NCBI GenBank assembly: GCA_031263155.1
Contig: JAISGK010000075.1
Span: 1 to 44,261, forward strand
DNA from: Clostridiales bacterium
Lineage (GTDB): Bacteria > Bacillota > Clostridia > Lachnospirales > WQUN01
Reading direction: 5' to 3'
DNA: 44,261 nucleotides
Of the stretch, positions 1-7,480 are shown piece by piece. The translations under genes were made by a program, and so were the position numbers. Every line of letters begins with the position of its first letter. Position 1 is the first letter of the stretch. The notes under the pieces were generated by a model. The model made no database searches. It was not told the origin of the DNA and saw nothing but the letters and a program-made list of their open reading frames with translations.

Positions 1-145
1 CGCAATAAATTTGAGAAATTACGCCGTGAGTTACATGGTGTCAGCCTGTGGAGAGTTAGTGGAAACAGTCACCTCTAAGAAGCAGGAACTCAACATCACT
101 ACTGCATAGGTTTAGTTACCTGTAGGTAGGTATGAGTAGGTTTGA
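1..145 (+). mobile_element. 3' end of an IS200/IS605-family (tnpB-type) insertion element
   Basis: The first 109 bases encode the C-terminus of a TnpB/OrfB protein, and the following ~36 bases to about 145 would be the right end. The coding sequence of the neighbouring gene resumes in frame at 146, so the element appears to sit inside that gene. The exact right boundary cannot be set because IS200/IS605 elements make no target duplication and the left end is outside the window. In this family the right end also encodes the 3' part of the omega/reRNA, and its guide would be read from the flanking bases near 146. Confidence 0.65.
2..109 (+). CDS. tnpB: TnpB (RNA-guided nuclease, IS200/IS605 family), C-terminal fragment
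   Basis: Frame 2 reads without a stop from the window edge to a TAG at 107-109. The visible 35 residues begin AINLRNYA, contain the CGE motif (ACGELVE) and end in a TSKKQELN tail. This matches the usual C-terminus of TnpB/OrfB proteins, where NAAINL-type residues of the RuvC-like active site are followed by a cysteine-containing segment and a basic KQE tail. Members are RNA-guided endonucleases that help retain IS200/IS605 elements. Only the end is in the window, so intactness cannot be judged. The frame runs into the interrupted gene that starts at 146. Confidence 0.7.
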   Translation, partial: AINLRNYAVSYMVSACGELVETVTSKKQELNITTA

Positions 146-1591
146 GATAACGGTAATGTTTACTATCAGAATGAAAATATCAAGAAGTGGGCTGCTGCCA
201 CTGTCAGCTACTGGGCGAAAATCCAGCTGAAGGACGGCGCGTTCAACGAGTACTACCCATTTGAACACGGTTTTCCGCCGACCGCATTTTCGCTGTTGTC
301 AACGTGCGAGGTCGTGCGTAGGTTAAGTATCAAAAATTACATAAGTGCTATAGAGAAGACCTCAAAATGGCTCTGCGAGCATTCCGAAACCCAAGCTCTT
401 AACCAGGAAATGGCATCTATTGCCGCCTTGCAGGCTGCGCATAATCTGCTTGGACATCAATGGGTTAAGGGCGGCTTAGAAAGGAAACTAACAGTATTTT
501 TATCTCGCCAATCCGCTGATGGTTGGTTCCCTGAATATGGCGGCGCGGATATCGGCTACCTAAGTGTATGTCTGGATATGATGTGCCAGTATCATAAGCT
601 GAGTGATGATGAGCGCGTGGTAGAGCCTATTCGCAAAGTGGTGGAGTTTTTCAAATACTTTGTCCACCCGGATGGTACTGTGGGCGGCGAGTATGCAAGC
701 CGTAATACCACGTGCTATATGCCATTTGGGTTTGAGTACGCTATATCGCTTGGTATAGCGGATGCGGCGGCAATAAAGGCGAAGCTCTACAGCCCAAGTG
801 ACGTATGCGCTATGGATGCGGTGGACGACCGCTATTTTAGTCATTACCTACTGCACTCATTTTGCCGGGCATTGGAGCAGGAGCAGATAAACTCTACACA
901 GGGCAACGGCGGTTCCACTCTATCTTATGGACACGGCTTGAGGTCAATCAAAGCCCTGCCGCTTCCCTGTGATATAGCTGAAAAACGCTACTTCCTCGAA
1001 AGCGGGCTTGTGCATTACAGCACATCAAGCTATACCGCGATTGTGGGTCTGCAAAAGGGCGGGACGCTGATATTGTTCGATAAAGATAAACCTAGGTTCG
1101 TTGATTGCGGCTACCGCGTCAGTTGCGGCAGCAAAACAGCGGCGGCGACCAACTGGCAAGATTCGGGCACGCAGTACAATTTTGATGAAAACAAGTGCGC
1201 CACTGATGGTGTAATGTCTAAGGTGACCATAAAGGAGTCAACGCCGATACTATCAATGGGTCTGCGAGTGGTGGCGTTTATGGTTGGCAACAAAATAATA
1301 GGCTGGCTCAAACGCAAGATAATACTGGTGAACGATCATATCGACATCGCTTTCAAGCGTGAGATTGAGTTTTCCGAGAACACCGTTACCGTTACAGACG
1401 AGCTACGCAGCCCAACCGTAGTACGTTTTGACCGTGCGGATAACATGTCTCTCCGGTATGTGGCGAGCGGAAAACTTTATTCGGCAACTGATTTAATAGC
1501 GCAACGAAAGACTGTGGGACAATATAAGGCTGTTAAAATACGCCATGTGTATAACCTGAACACAGATGAAACAAAGGAGATAATGCTATGA
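146..1591 (+). CDS. Heparinase/alpha-alpha-toroid-like polysaccharide protein, 5'-truncated
   Basis: The frame is open from 146, just after an in-frame TGA at 143-145 inside the transposon end, so 50 coding residues (for example YWAKIQLKDGAFNEYYPFEH) precede the nearest possible start, a TTG at 296. The first ~220 residues look like an alpha/alpha-toroid, with repeated aromatic and glycine patterns such as DGWFPEYGG and DGTVGGEYASR. The remainder is beta-rich, resembling heparinase II/III-like proteins of exopolysaccharide loci. That assignment rests on overall pattern, not a clear catalytic motif. The gene appears to have lost its start to the IS element and may be a pseudogene. Its TGA overlaps an ATG at 1588. 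Confidence 0.6.
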   Translation, partial: DNGNVYYQNENIKKWAAATVSYWAKIQLKDGAFNEYYPFEHGFPPTAFSLLSTCEVVRRLSIKNYISAIEKTSKWLCEHSETQALNQEMASIAALQAAHNLLGHQWVKGGLERKLTVFLSRQSADGWFPEYGGADIGYLSVCLDMMCQYHKLSDDERVVEPIRKVVEFFKYFVHPDGTVGGEYASRNTTCYMPFGFEYAISLGIADAAAIKAKLYSPSDVCAMDAVDDRYFSHYLLHSFCRALEQEQINSTQGNGGSTLSYGHGLRSIKALPLPCDIAEKRYFLESGLVHYSTSSYTAIVGLQKGGTLILFDKDKPRFVDCGYRVSCGSKTAAATNWQDSGTQYNFDENKCATDGVMSKVTIKESTPILSMGLRVVAFMVGNKIIGWLKRKIILVNDHIDIAFKREIEFSENTVTVTDELRSPTVVRFDRADNMSLRYVASGKLYSATDLIAQRKTVGQYKAVKIRHVYNLNTDETKEIML

Positions 1592-1623
1592 ACCAACCAA
1601 TCCATATGGGTGGACGGGCTTAA
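1588..1623 (+). pseudogene. 11-codon remnant overlapping the preceding stop
   Basis: An ATGA overlap joins the stop of the upstream gene to this ATG, and a purine-rich AAAGGAG lies a few bases before it, as expected for a translationally coupled gene. The frame closes after 11 codons (TAA at 1621). The most likely reading is the start of a cluster gene whose body has been deleted. It could also be meaningless, since nothing in the 11 residues is diagnostic. Confidence 0.25.
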
Positions 1624-1676
1624 GATAGGTTCGCTCTATAAAAGAACTAATTGACTGACGGGGAGGTGTAAATACG

Positions 1677-3425
1677 ATGACCCTATCCGAAGCAATTCGC
1701 GCACGCCGCAGTATTCGCGCCTATACCGGCACTCCAGTGCTGTTCGAGTACATTGAAGCAATAATTGAAGCCGGGCGCTGGGCGCCCACAGCCACAAACA
1801 AACAGGCGGCGCGGTTTATCTATATTGACGACCCGGATACGATAGCTAAGTTCTGCAAGCTCGGTACGGCGCATTTTGTAGATAAATGCAGGCAAATGAT
1901 ACTGGTGCTTTACGATAACCGTATTGACAATCTGGAATATAACGACGATGTGCTAAGTTCCGGCGCGGTCATTCAGAATATGCTCCTTAAAGCAACCGAA
2001 CTGGGCATAGGCGCGTGTTGGGTGGCCAACCTCCCACCTAAGTTAAAACTACGAAAGCTATTGGGCATTCCCAAATGCTACAGCCCTGTGAGTTTAGTAA
2101 CCCTCGGCTATCCCGACAAGGAGGCGAAAGACATCTCGCGCAAGGGTGGATTGGTTATACATCATAATAAGTTTGATGCAAGCCTTGACATCCCTGCGAA
2201 AATGTCAGGAAGCAAACATTTAGTCCGTAGATTTGTGCGATATATATATATATATATATGCCAAAAGTTAAATTTATTGTGCAAATTGCTGAAAAGTTCG
2301 AGAAGAGGTTCGAGAACTGAGAGCGAGCAAGGTAAAACGGTCTACATCGACAAGAGTTTTGGACGGAGCGACAATCGCTGCTGTTGCCTATACATTGAGC
2401 AGGTTGTACGAAGGAACCTTTGCTGTCTATGCTGTACCTGCGTAGGCGTGTGTCCTACAGAAGCAATTTCATACGCAGACGAGAAAATTAGTGTTGATCA
2501 CGAAAAATGTATCGCCTGTGGCAAGTGTGCCAAATGTTGCCCCGGCGATGATCACAGAGCCGAAAGTGCAGACATCGGCAAGTATATAGCGATTTACAAA
2601 GGTTATTCTCCCTCATACCGCGATATAGGAGCCTCTGGTGGCGCAGCAACGGGCATATTGGTTGGGCTTTTAGAGCGCGGCGAGATTGATGGCGCTGTAG
2701 TTGTTGGGAACAGTGGAGTCACAATCGCGAGAACAAAAGCGGTGATAATAGGTGCAGCGCAGTCGAAATATGTTTTCACCCCTGTAAACGCTATCTTGCG
2801 AGAGCTACGTTCGGATGAAAAGTATGCCCTTGTAGGACTGCCGTGCCAGATACAGGCATTACGGCGCGTTAGACCTGATATACTGGCAATAGGACTATTT
2901 TGTGGGTTTAACCTATCTCGCAAAGCTACGGATTTTCTTGTGCGCAAGGCTGGTATAACAGGCAAAGTTGAATACCGCGCCAAGCTGGACGGTGAAACGG
3001 GGTTCAGAGTAACCGCTGAAGATGGGCGGTCGTGGTTCACTGACAAACACAGCTACACATTATTAAATATGTTCTACACTCGCCATCGCTGCCTAAAATG
3101 CCGCGATTTTGCAGCAGAGCTTGCGGATATATCCGTAGGCGACGCATGGGAGAACGCGGGCATGTCGCGAATTATTACGCGTACAGAGCGCGGGGTGGCG
3201 GCATTATCGGGCTTGGTACTTGAGAATTCGGGGTTGGATAATATCCTGAAAACACAAGGGCATCTGGTAAAGTTTAAGAAACGCAAAGGACTAGCATACT
3301 GCATTATGCGGATTACCAATACCGCACTTGGGCGATTAATAATAAACGTATTGCCATTTAGTCTTATAAAGGCAGTTAGCCGGACACTGAGAGTATTAAT
3401 GGCAGGAGGAGGTAAGGATGCGTGA
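1677..3425 (+). CDS. Nitroreductase / 2x[4Fe-4S] ferredoxin / FrhB-type fusion flavoprotein
   Basis: Three redox modules lie in one 582-residue frame. Residues 1-165 are a nitroreductase-type FMN domain (RRSIRAY near the start, then WAPTATNKQ and GIGACWVANLP). Residues ~240-285 hold two CxxCxxCxxxCP [4Fe-4S] motifs. Residues ~290-560 match the F420-hydrogenase beta subunit (FrhB) family, with IGASGGAATGIL, VGLPCQIQALR and RCLKCRDFAAELADISVGDAW. FrhB-like and nitroreductase genes often occur as separate genes in polysaccharide clusters, so a role in reducing a polysaccharide precursor is possible but inferred. The linker (~170-235) is low complexity and contains an (AT)10 run at 2240-2259 coding YIYIYI. 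A GGGGAGG site lies upstream of the ATG. Confidence 0.8.
   Translation: MTLSEAIRARRSIRAYTGTPVLFEYIEAIIEAGRWAPTATNKQAARFIYIDDPDTIAKFCKLGTAHFVDKCRQMILVLYDNRIDNLEYNDDVLSSGAVIQNMLLKATELGIGACWVANLPPKLKLRKLLGIPKCYSPVSLVTLGYPDKEAKDISRKGGLVIHHNKFDASLDIPAKMSGSKHLVRRFVRYIYIYICQKLNLLCKLLKSSRRGSRTESEQGKTVYIDKSFGRSDNRCCCLYIEQVVRRNLCCLCCTCVGVCPTEAISYADEKISVDHEKCIACGKCAKCCPGDDHRAESADIGKYIAIYKGYSPSYRDIGASGGAATGILVGLLERGEIDGAVVVGNSGVTIARTKAVIIGAAQSKYVFTPVNAILRELRSDEKYALVGLPCQIQALRRVRPDILAIGLFCGFNLSRKATDFLVRKAGITGKVEYRAKLDGETGFRVTAEDGRSWFTDKHSYTLLNMFYTRHRCLKCRDFAAELADISVGDAWENAGMSRIITRTERGVAALSGLVLENSGLDNILKTQGHLVKFKKRKGLAYCIMRITNTALGRLIINVLPFSLIKAVSRTLRVLMAGGGKDA
2240..2259 (+). repeat. (AT)10 dinucleotide tract inside the coding region
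   Basis: Twenty alternating A/T bases lie in the linker between the nitroreductase and ferredoxin/FrhB modules. Gain or loss of one unit would shift the frame and separate the two halves. The tract is therefore either a slippage switch or the scar of a gene fusion. Confidence 0.9.
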
Positions 3426-3468
3426 TCTCTACAAGCGCATATTTGAGATACAGAATAAGCATTGGTGA
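3418..3468 (+). pseudogene. 16-codon remnant (MRDLYKRIFEIQNKHW) after the fusion gene
   Basis: The ATG overlaps the last codons of the redox fusion gene and is preceded by an AGGAGG run at about 3404, a position suited to translational coupling. The frame ends with TGA after 16 codons, and further short frames follow to 3510. It is best read as the 5' end of a lost polysaccharide-cluster gene; a tiny real peptide cannot be excluded. Confidence 0.3.
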
Positions 3469-3529
3469 TATGTTGGAAGAAGAAACATCGTGGAGGATGT
3501 AGTCGCCCACATGGTTTACTATGTACAAC

Positions 3530-3550
3530 GCCGCCCCATGTCGGGGCGGC
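3530..3550. repeat. Perfect 8-bp GC hairpin
   Basis: GCCGCCCC (3530-3537) and GGGGCGGC (3543-3550) form a perfect stem with a 5-base loop. No T-run follows on either strand, so a conventional terminator is not supported. The 3469-3643 gap otherwise holds only a looser inverted repeat, GGGTGA at about 3557 with TCACCC at about 3583. Confidence 0.6.
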
Positions 3551-3643
3551 CAGGTAAGGGTGATGAACTTTGCATAGATTACTCACCCTCTACCCTTTGA
3601 TTGATTATTATCAGCCGTGTATGACAGATATTTTTATAAAATA

Positions 3644-4168
3644 TCACTGAACAGGGCCAGGGCTGCCGTTAGGTGCTTCACTGTTACTGCCCGACCCTGC
3701 CGCGCCCGGCTCGCACTCTCTACCGCGCGGGCAATCTTTGCGGGCCGCGCAGATAGCGTCGGCCTCTTCTTGCGTTATTACGCCAACCGCTACCAATTCA
3801 TTCCAAAGGCCCAACTTGCCTTCTTCCTTCTTCTTATCAAAGTAAGCCTTGCGTTCTTCTTCAGACAATTTTTTAATTTTTTCGAACTCTTCTTTGCGTT
3901 CTTTCTTATGCTCTTTTAAATAAACTTTTATCTTGTCGCCGGTCTCTTTGCTTATTACGTTGTCTCGCACAAGCGCGTTTACGTCTAATTTGGACTTTTT
4001 TTTCTTGTTGGAAGAATGTTCCTTGTCTGGGGTTTTTTGCTCGTTGGGTTGGACGGTTTCGACGGCCGCCGGCGAGGTGTTTTCGCGCAGTTCGGCGGCA
4101 AGCGCGGGGGCGTTAATCGCGCAGATTGCCGCGATAGCCAAAATGATTAGCTGAATGGCTTTTTTCAT
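3644..4168 (-). CDS. Secreted lysine/glutamate-rich protein, DUF2680-like
   Basis: A 174-residue protein opens with a Sec signal peptide (MKKAIQLIILAIAAICA, likely cut after ALA near residue 24). A charged helical middle follows, with KKKKSKLDVNALVRDN and LKEHKKERKEEFEKIKKLSEEERKAYFDKKK, and then ELVAVGVITQEEADAICAAR. The repeated 'gVIsqeqAdaI'-type phrase resembles the small secreted DUF2680 proteins of Clostridia, whose function is unknown. The C-terminus is rich in Gly, Ser and Pro. A GGAGGA site sits 6 bases before the ATG. The gene is monocistronic and divergent from the symporter gene. Confidence 0.65.
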   Translation of the reverse strand: MKKAIQLIILAIAAICAINAPALAAELRENTSPAAVETVQPNEQKTPDKEHSSNKKKKSKLDVNALVRDNVISKETGDKIKVYLKEHKKERKEEFEKIKKLSEEERKAYFDKKKEEGKLGLWNELVAVGVITQEEADAICAARKDCPRGRECEPGAAGSGSNSEAPNGSPGPVQ

Positions 4169-4247
4169 GTGTCCTCCTCAGTTATTTGTTGTTAATGTTA
4201 TTATTTACACATGTTTGATAAATATGTATCCGCATCCGCTGCACGGC

Positions 4248-4278
4248 AGTCAAAAAACCAAAAACCGGCTTTTTGACT
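4248..4278. promoter_or_regulatory. Inverted repeat in the divergent promoter region
   Basis: AGTCAAAAA (4248-4256) is repeated inverted as TTTTTGACT (4270-4278), with inner CC/GG pairs, between the divergent DUF2680-like and symporter genes. It lies about 40 bases upstream of the symporter -10 box. It may be an operator or a weak bidirectional hairpin; the sequence alone does not distinguish these. Confidence 0.4.
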
Positions 4279-4294
4279 ATGCCCTAAAATATAA

Positions 4295-4325
4295 TTGTTC
4301 ATAGACATTTAGGATATGATATAAT
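4295..4325 (+). promoter_or_regulatory. Extended -10 promoter of the symporter gene
   Basis: TATAAT at 4320-4325 is preceded by TG one base upstream (TGaTATAAT), an extended -10 element. The -35 is weak (TTGTTC at 4295, 19-base spacer), which is tolerated with an extended -10. Transcription would start near 4332, about 30 bases before the TTG start codon. Confidence 0.5.
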
Positions 4326-4362
4326 ATGCAAACATTAATTACATAACAGGGAGATGGTACAT

Positions 4363-5859
4363 TTGAACGATTTGGTTTCCGCACAACCAATCACCATAAT
4401 TGCCCTAGTCATATTCTCCGTTGCGTTAGTCGGGGTAGGGATCGCAACTCGCAAACGCGCCAATAACGTGGAGGGTTTTTTGCTTGGCGATCGCGGCATC
4501 GGCGCCTGGATGTCCGCGTTTGCTTATGGCACGTCATACTTTTCCGCCGTTATCTTTATCGGTTACGCTGGAAAGCAAGGCTGGGACATTGGGTTGGGCG
4601 GTATCTGGATCGGAGTGGGTAACGCCGTGCTGGGCTGCTTTCTGGCGTGGTTGGTACTCGCCCGCCGCACCCGTTCCATGACGCGAGCGCTGGGAGCAAA
4701 AACAATGCCCGAATTTTTTGAAGGGCGATATGGTTCCAAGGGCCTTAAATTCCTTTCAGCTATTATCATCTTTGTGTTCCTCGTTCCTTATTCCGCTGCG
4801 GTGTATAAGGGCTTGGGTTCGCTGTTTAATACTATATTCCCGGATGTGTCTGTTAACATATGTATGTTGCTAGTAGCGGCGCTCACCGCCGTGTACCTCG
4901 TGCTGGGGGGCTACCTGGCTAGTGTGTACACCGATTTCATACAAGGCATTATTATGATATTTGGTGTGGTGGCCATGGTAGTTATCGTAGTTATCAACCC
5001 AAATGTCGGCGGGTTCGACAACATCATCCCGCGTTTGCGAGAGATTGATCCCTCGCTTACATCTATCACAGGAGGCAAATATTTTACGTTTCTGTGTGTA
5101 AATATCTTGCTGACCAGTTTTGGTACGTGGGGGCTTCCGCAAATGGTCAGCAAATTTTACGCGGTTAAAGATGTGTCGGCCATAAGGCGCGCAACCGTCA
5201 TCTCCACGTTTTTTGCGGCGTTTATCGGCATGGGAGCGTACTTTGTCGGCTCACTGTCGCGCCTGTTTCTAACGGAATTGCCCGCCGGGGGTTATGACTC
5301 TGTTGTTCCTCAAGTGCTGCTAAAAGCGCTGGGGGCTCCGGGTACATTTGGCAATGCCGTTTTGGCCGTTATACTCATACTATTGCTGTCCGCGTCCATG
5401 TCCACGCTGTCGGCAGTGGTTCTTACATCCAGTTCCGCCATATCAATAGATCTTATGCCGCACATATCAAAGAATTGGAGCAAGTGGCAAATGCCCGCCA
5501 TGCGCGCGTTGTGTCTGTTGTTCGTCGCCCTCTCATATGTTTTTGCGACCATGCAAATCGCCATTATCGTTTCTATCATGTCTTTTTCGTGGGGCATAGT
5601 AAGCGGCAGCTTTATAGGCCCTTATATATGGGGCTTGTACAGCAAAAAAACGACTAAAGTCGGCGCCTATGCGGGTATGCTGGGCGGTTTGTTCACAGTC
5701 GTCATATGCACCCTGGTACAAACAATCACGCAGGATTTCGCGGTGGCAAGCGCAAACGCGCCTATTTATGGCGTGGCGGCTATGGCTGTGTCGTTTGTTG
5801 TCGTTCCTGTAGTCAGCCTGTTCACAAAGGCGCCCAACAGTCAACGACCCCATAGCTAA
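4363..5859 (+). CDS. Sodium:solute symporter (SSS family)
   Basis: About 13 hydrophobic segments and the family phrases FLLGDRGIGAWMSAFAYGTS, GGYLASVYTDFIQG and LLSASMSTLSAVVLTSSSAI place this in the SSS family (TC 2.A.21), which includes PutP, SglT and NanT types. Substrate cannot be read from sequence. Position ahead of amino-sugar genes suggests an N-acetylated sugar or glycoside. The in-frame ATG at 4354 directly abuts the AGGGAG site (4348-4353) and cannot be used efficiently; the TTG at 4363 has 9-base spacing and is chosen. The C-terminus ends in a short hydrophilic tail. No terminator is evident after the gene. Confidence 0.85.
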   Translation: MNDLVSAQPITIIALVIFSVALVGVGIATRKRANNVEGFLLGDRGIGAWMSAFAYGTSYFSAVIFIGYAGKQGWDIGLGGIWIGVGNAVLGCFLAWLVLARRTRSMTRALGAKTMPEFFEGRYGSKGLKFLSAIIIFVFLVPYSAAVYKGLGSLFNTIFPDVSVNICMLLVAALTAVYLVLGGYLASVYTDFIQGIIMIFGVVAMVVIVVINPNVGGFDNIIPRLREIDPSLTSITGGKYFTFLCVNILLTSFGTWGLPQMVSKFYAVKDVSAIRRATVISTFFAAFIGMGAYFVGSLSRLFLTELPAGGYDSVVPQVLLKALGAPGTFGNAVLAVILILLLSASMSTLSAVVLTSSSAISIDLMPHISKNWSKWQMPAMRALCLLFVALSYVFATMQIAIIVSIMSFSWGIVSGSFIGPYIWGLYSKKTTKVGAYAGMLGGLFTVVICTLVQTITQDFAVASANAPIYGVAAMAVSFVVVPVVSLFTKAPNSQRPHS

Positions 5860-5860
5860 A

Positions 5861-6000
5861 GCCTATGCTTGACCCATAAGTCCTTAAATCCTTGAAATAC
5901 TGGGTTTTAGGATAATGTTTCATAACAGCGTGTTGTGTCGGAAACGCCACATTTCCAAGGCTCTCGTAGCTTTGCAAAAAAATGTGGGTCAAGCATAGAC
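5861..6000. mobile_element. Candidate MITE with ~17-bp terminal inverted repeats
   Basis: CTATGCTTGACCCA (5863-5876) recurs as a perfect inverted copy TGGGTCAAGCATAG (5985-5998). Adding AGC outside the left and ACT outside the right extends the repeat to ~17 bp with one mismatch. The ~105-base interior has no convincing gene. Size, terminal repeats and intergenic position suit a non-autonomous transposable element. No clear target duplication is visible. Confidence 0.5.
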
Positions 6001-6088
6001 TTAAAAGTAGGGGTATCCGTCGCCTAAAATATTGATGGAAAAAACGCTTTGTTCTGCGCTCGATTCTTTTGAAGATTAGGAGGTTCAT

Positions 6089-7180
6089 ATGGATAGAAAA
6101 ATCAAAGTGGCTGTACTTGGTTGTGGAGCCATGGGCGGAACAATTATCGGAAATATTTTGGACTCGCCTTATTTAGATTCTATTGTAGGATATGACATAT
6201 CACAAAATTCTTTAAAAAAGGTTTGCGATCAATATGGCATTGATACAACGACAGACCTCAATCGTATTTTATCCGACTCTTCCATCAAGCTTGTATATAT
6301 CGCTTCCAGTAATGACTCGCATGTGCCGCTTTCCATAGCCGCTATGAAGGCGGGTAAGGCGGTCATGACAGAAAAGCCTGTAGGCCTTACGTTTGCGGAA
6401 ATGGATTCCCTGGTTGCCGCCCAGCGTGAAACGGGGGCTTTTATACAAGTTGGTTTGGAGCTTCGATATTCAACCATTTATAAAACGGCAAAAGAAATGA
6501 TTGATAAGGGTAAAATCGGCAGCCCTGTTAATTTTCACTATACCTATTCATGCTCGCCTTACGGGGAAGGGAACTGGCGTGTGCACAAAGCCAACTCTGG
6601 CAGCGTAATTCATGAAAAACTTTGCCATTATATTGATGTGGTTCGCTGGTGGAATGGTTCAAGAGTAAATAAATATGTTGTGACATCCGCTCAAAACGTT
6701 ATACCATATTTTGAAATTGAGGACAATGTTCATGTGTCCTATGCTTTTGAAAACGGGGCAGTGAGCCAATTGTTTTTCACAATGACGGCAGCGCCAACAG
6801 GGAATTCGGATATGATTCATATGAGTGATGATTTATTTGATCAAGATAAAGATGGGCACAAATTGAATTATGTGATAACCGGAACAAAAGGCGCGATTGA
6901 GATCGATGTTTTTCAAAGGCAGCTCAGAGCTTATCGCCACGCGGGCGACCCCGCGTTGAAGGGCGAAGCGGCGGAAATAACGCAAATCATTAAATGGGAC
7001 AAAGAACAAGACCATGAATATTTTCATAACACATGCGCGCAAAACAGGGATATTATAAAGCGCGTAGCAAATGGCGAGCCTCCTTCCATCCTCATTGAGG
7101 ATGCGGCGGAAACCATGCGGTTGTGTGTTGAATTTAGCGATGCGCAGTTGAATCGCCCATGGCAGGTTATCAAGAGATAA
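6089..7180 (+). CDS. Gfo/Idh/MocA-family oxidoreductase
   Basis: The N-terminal Rossmann fold has VAVLGCGAMGGTIIGN (GxGxxG) and the family EKP signature (VMTEKPVGLTF, residues ~92-102). The C-terminal alpha/beta domain carries GSVIHEKLCHYIDVVRWWNG, with the His and Asp typical of the catalytic face. Members are NAD(P)-dependent dehydrogenases acting on sugars; some (GH109) use the same fold for oxidative glycoside hydrolysis. Within this amino-sugar cluster it may oxidise or epimerise a sugar or process an N-acetylated glycoside. That is inference. AGGAGG lies 6 bases before the ATG. Length 363 is normal. Confidence 0.85.
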   Translation: MDRKIKVAVLGCGAMGGTIIGNILDSPYLDSIVGYDISQNSLKKVCDQYGIDTTTDLNRILSDSSIKLVYIASSNDSHVPLSIAAMKAGKAVMTEKPVGLTFAEMDSLVAAQRETGAFIQVGLELRYSTIYKTAKEMIDKGKIGSPVNFHYTYSCSPYGEGNWRVHKANSGSVIHEKLCHYIDVVRWWNGSRVNKYVVTSAQNVIPYFEIEDNVHVSYAFENGAVSQLFFTMTAAPTGNSDMIHMSDDLFDQDKDGHKLNYVITGTKGAIEIDVFQRQLRAYRHAGDPALKGEAAEITQIIKWDKEQDHEYFHNTCAQNRDIIKRVANGEPPSILIEDAAETMRLCVEFSDAQLNRPWQVIKR

Positions 7181-7235
7181 CCCACTCTTGAGAGAGATAG
7201 TTCTCCCTCGCCAAGCGACGGGGCGGTCGTTTTAT

Positions 7236-7466
7236 AATTTCTCTAAAAGTGCGTTTTCACAAAATGATTTTGATCTCGTAGGGGCGCGCAGTGCGCGCCC
7301 GTGAGGTAGCCGGGCGATTGCCGAGAACCTACACCTACACCAGTATCGAATAACCGGGCGATGGCCTATAAGACGCGCGGGCGCGCAGGGCGCGCCCCTA
7401 CGAAATCATACCCACTGACCGCTGCGTATCCATATCAAATTTAGAAAATGCACGTTTAGAGATATT
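7236..7466. mobile_element. 231-bp palindromic MITE-like element between oxidoreductase and nagA
   Basis: The 23-base ends at 7236-7258 and 7444-7466 are inverted copies with three mismatches (core CTCTAAA.GTGC.TTTTC). Inside, CGTAGGGGCGCG (7277-7288) and CGCGCCCCTACG (7391-7402) form a second inverted pair, and a CCGGGCGAT.GCC motif occurs twice in direct orientation (~7310 and ~7353). Half of the same element recurs at 34241-34304, and the core of its end at 43760-43771. The nagA ribosome binding site lies 3 bases beyond the right end. Confidence 0.7.
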
Positions 7467-7480
7467 TTGGAGGTATGCTG

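Noticed and set aside
3530-3550. Rho-independent terminator
   Set aside because: The stem is strong but no T-run follows on either strand.
5822-6088. Minus-strand open frame of 88 codons
   Set aside because: It spans the palindromic element between two plus-strand genes, has no ribosome binding site and no recognisable motif.
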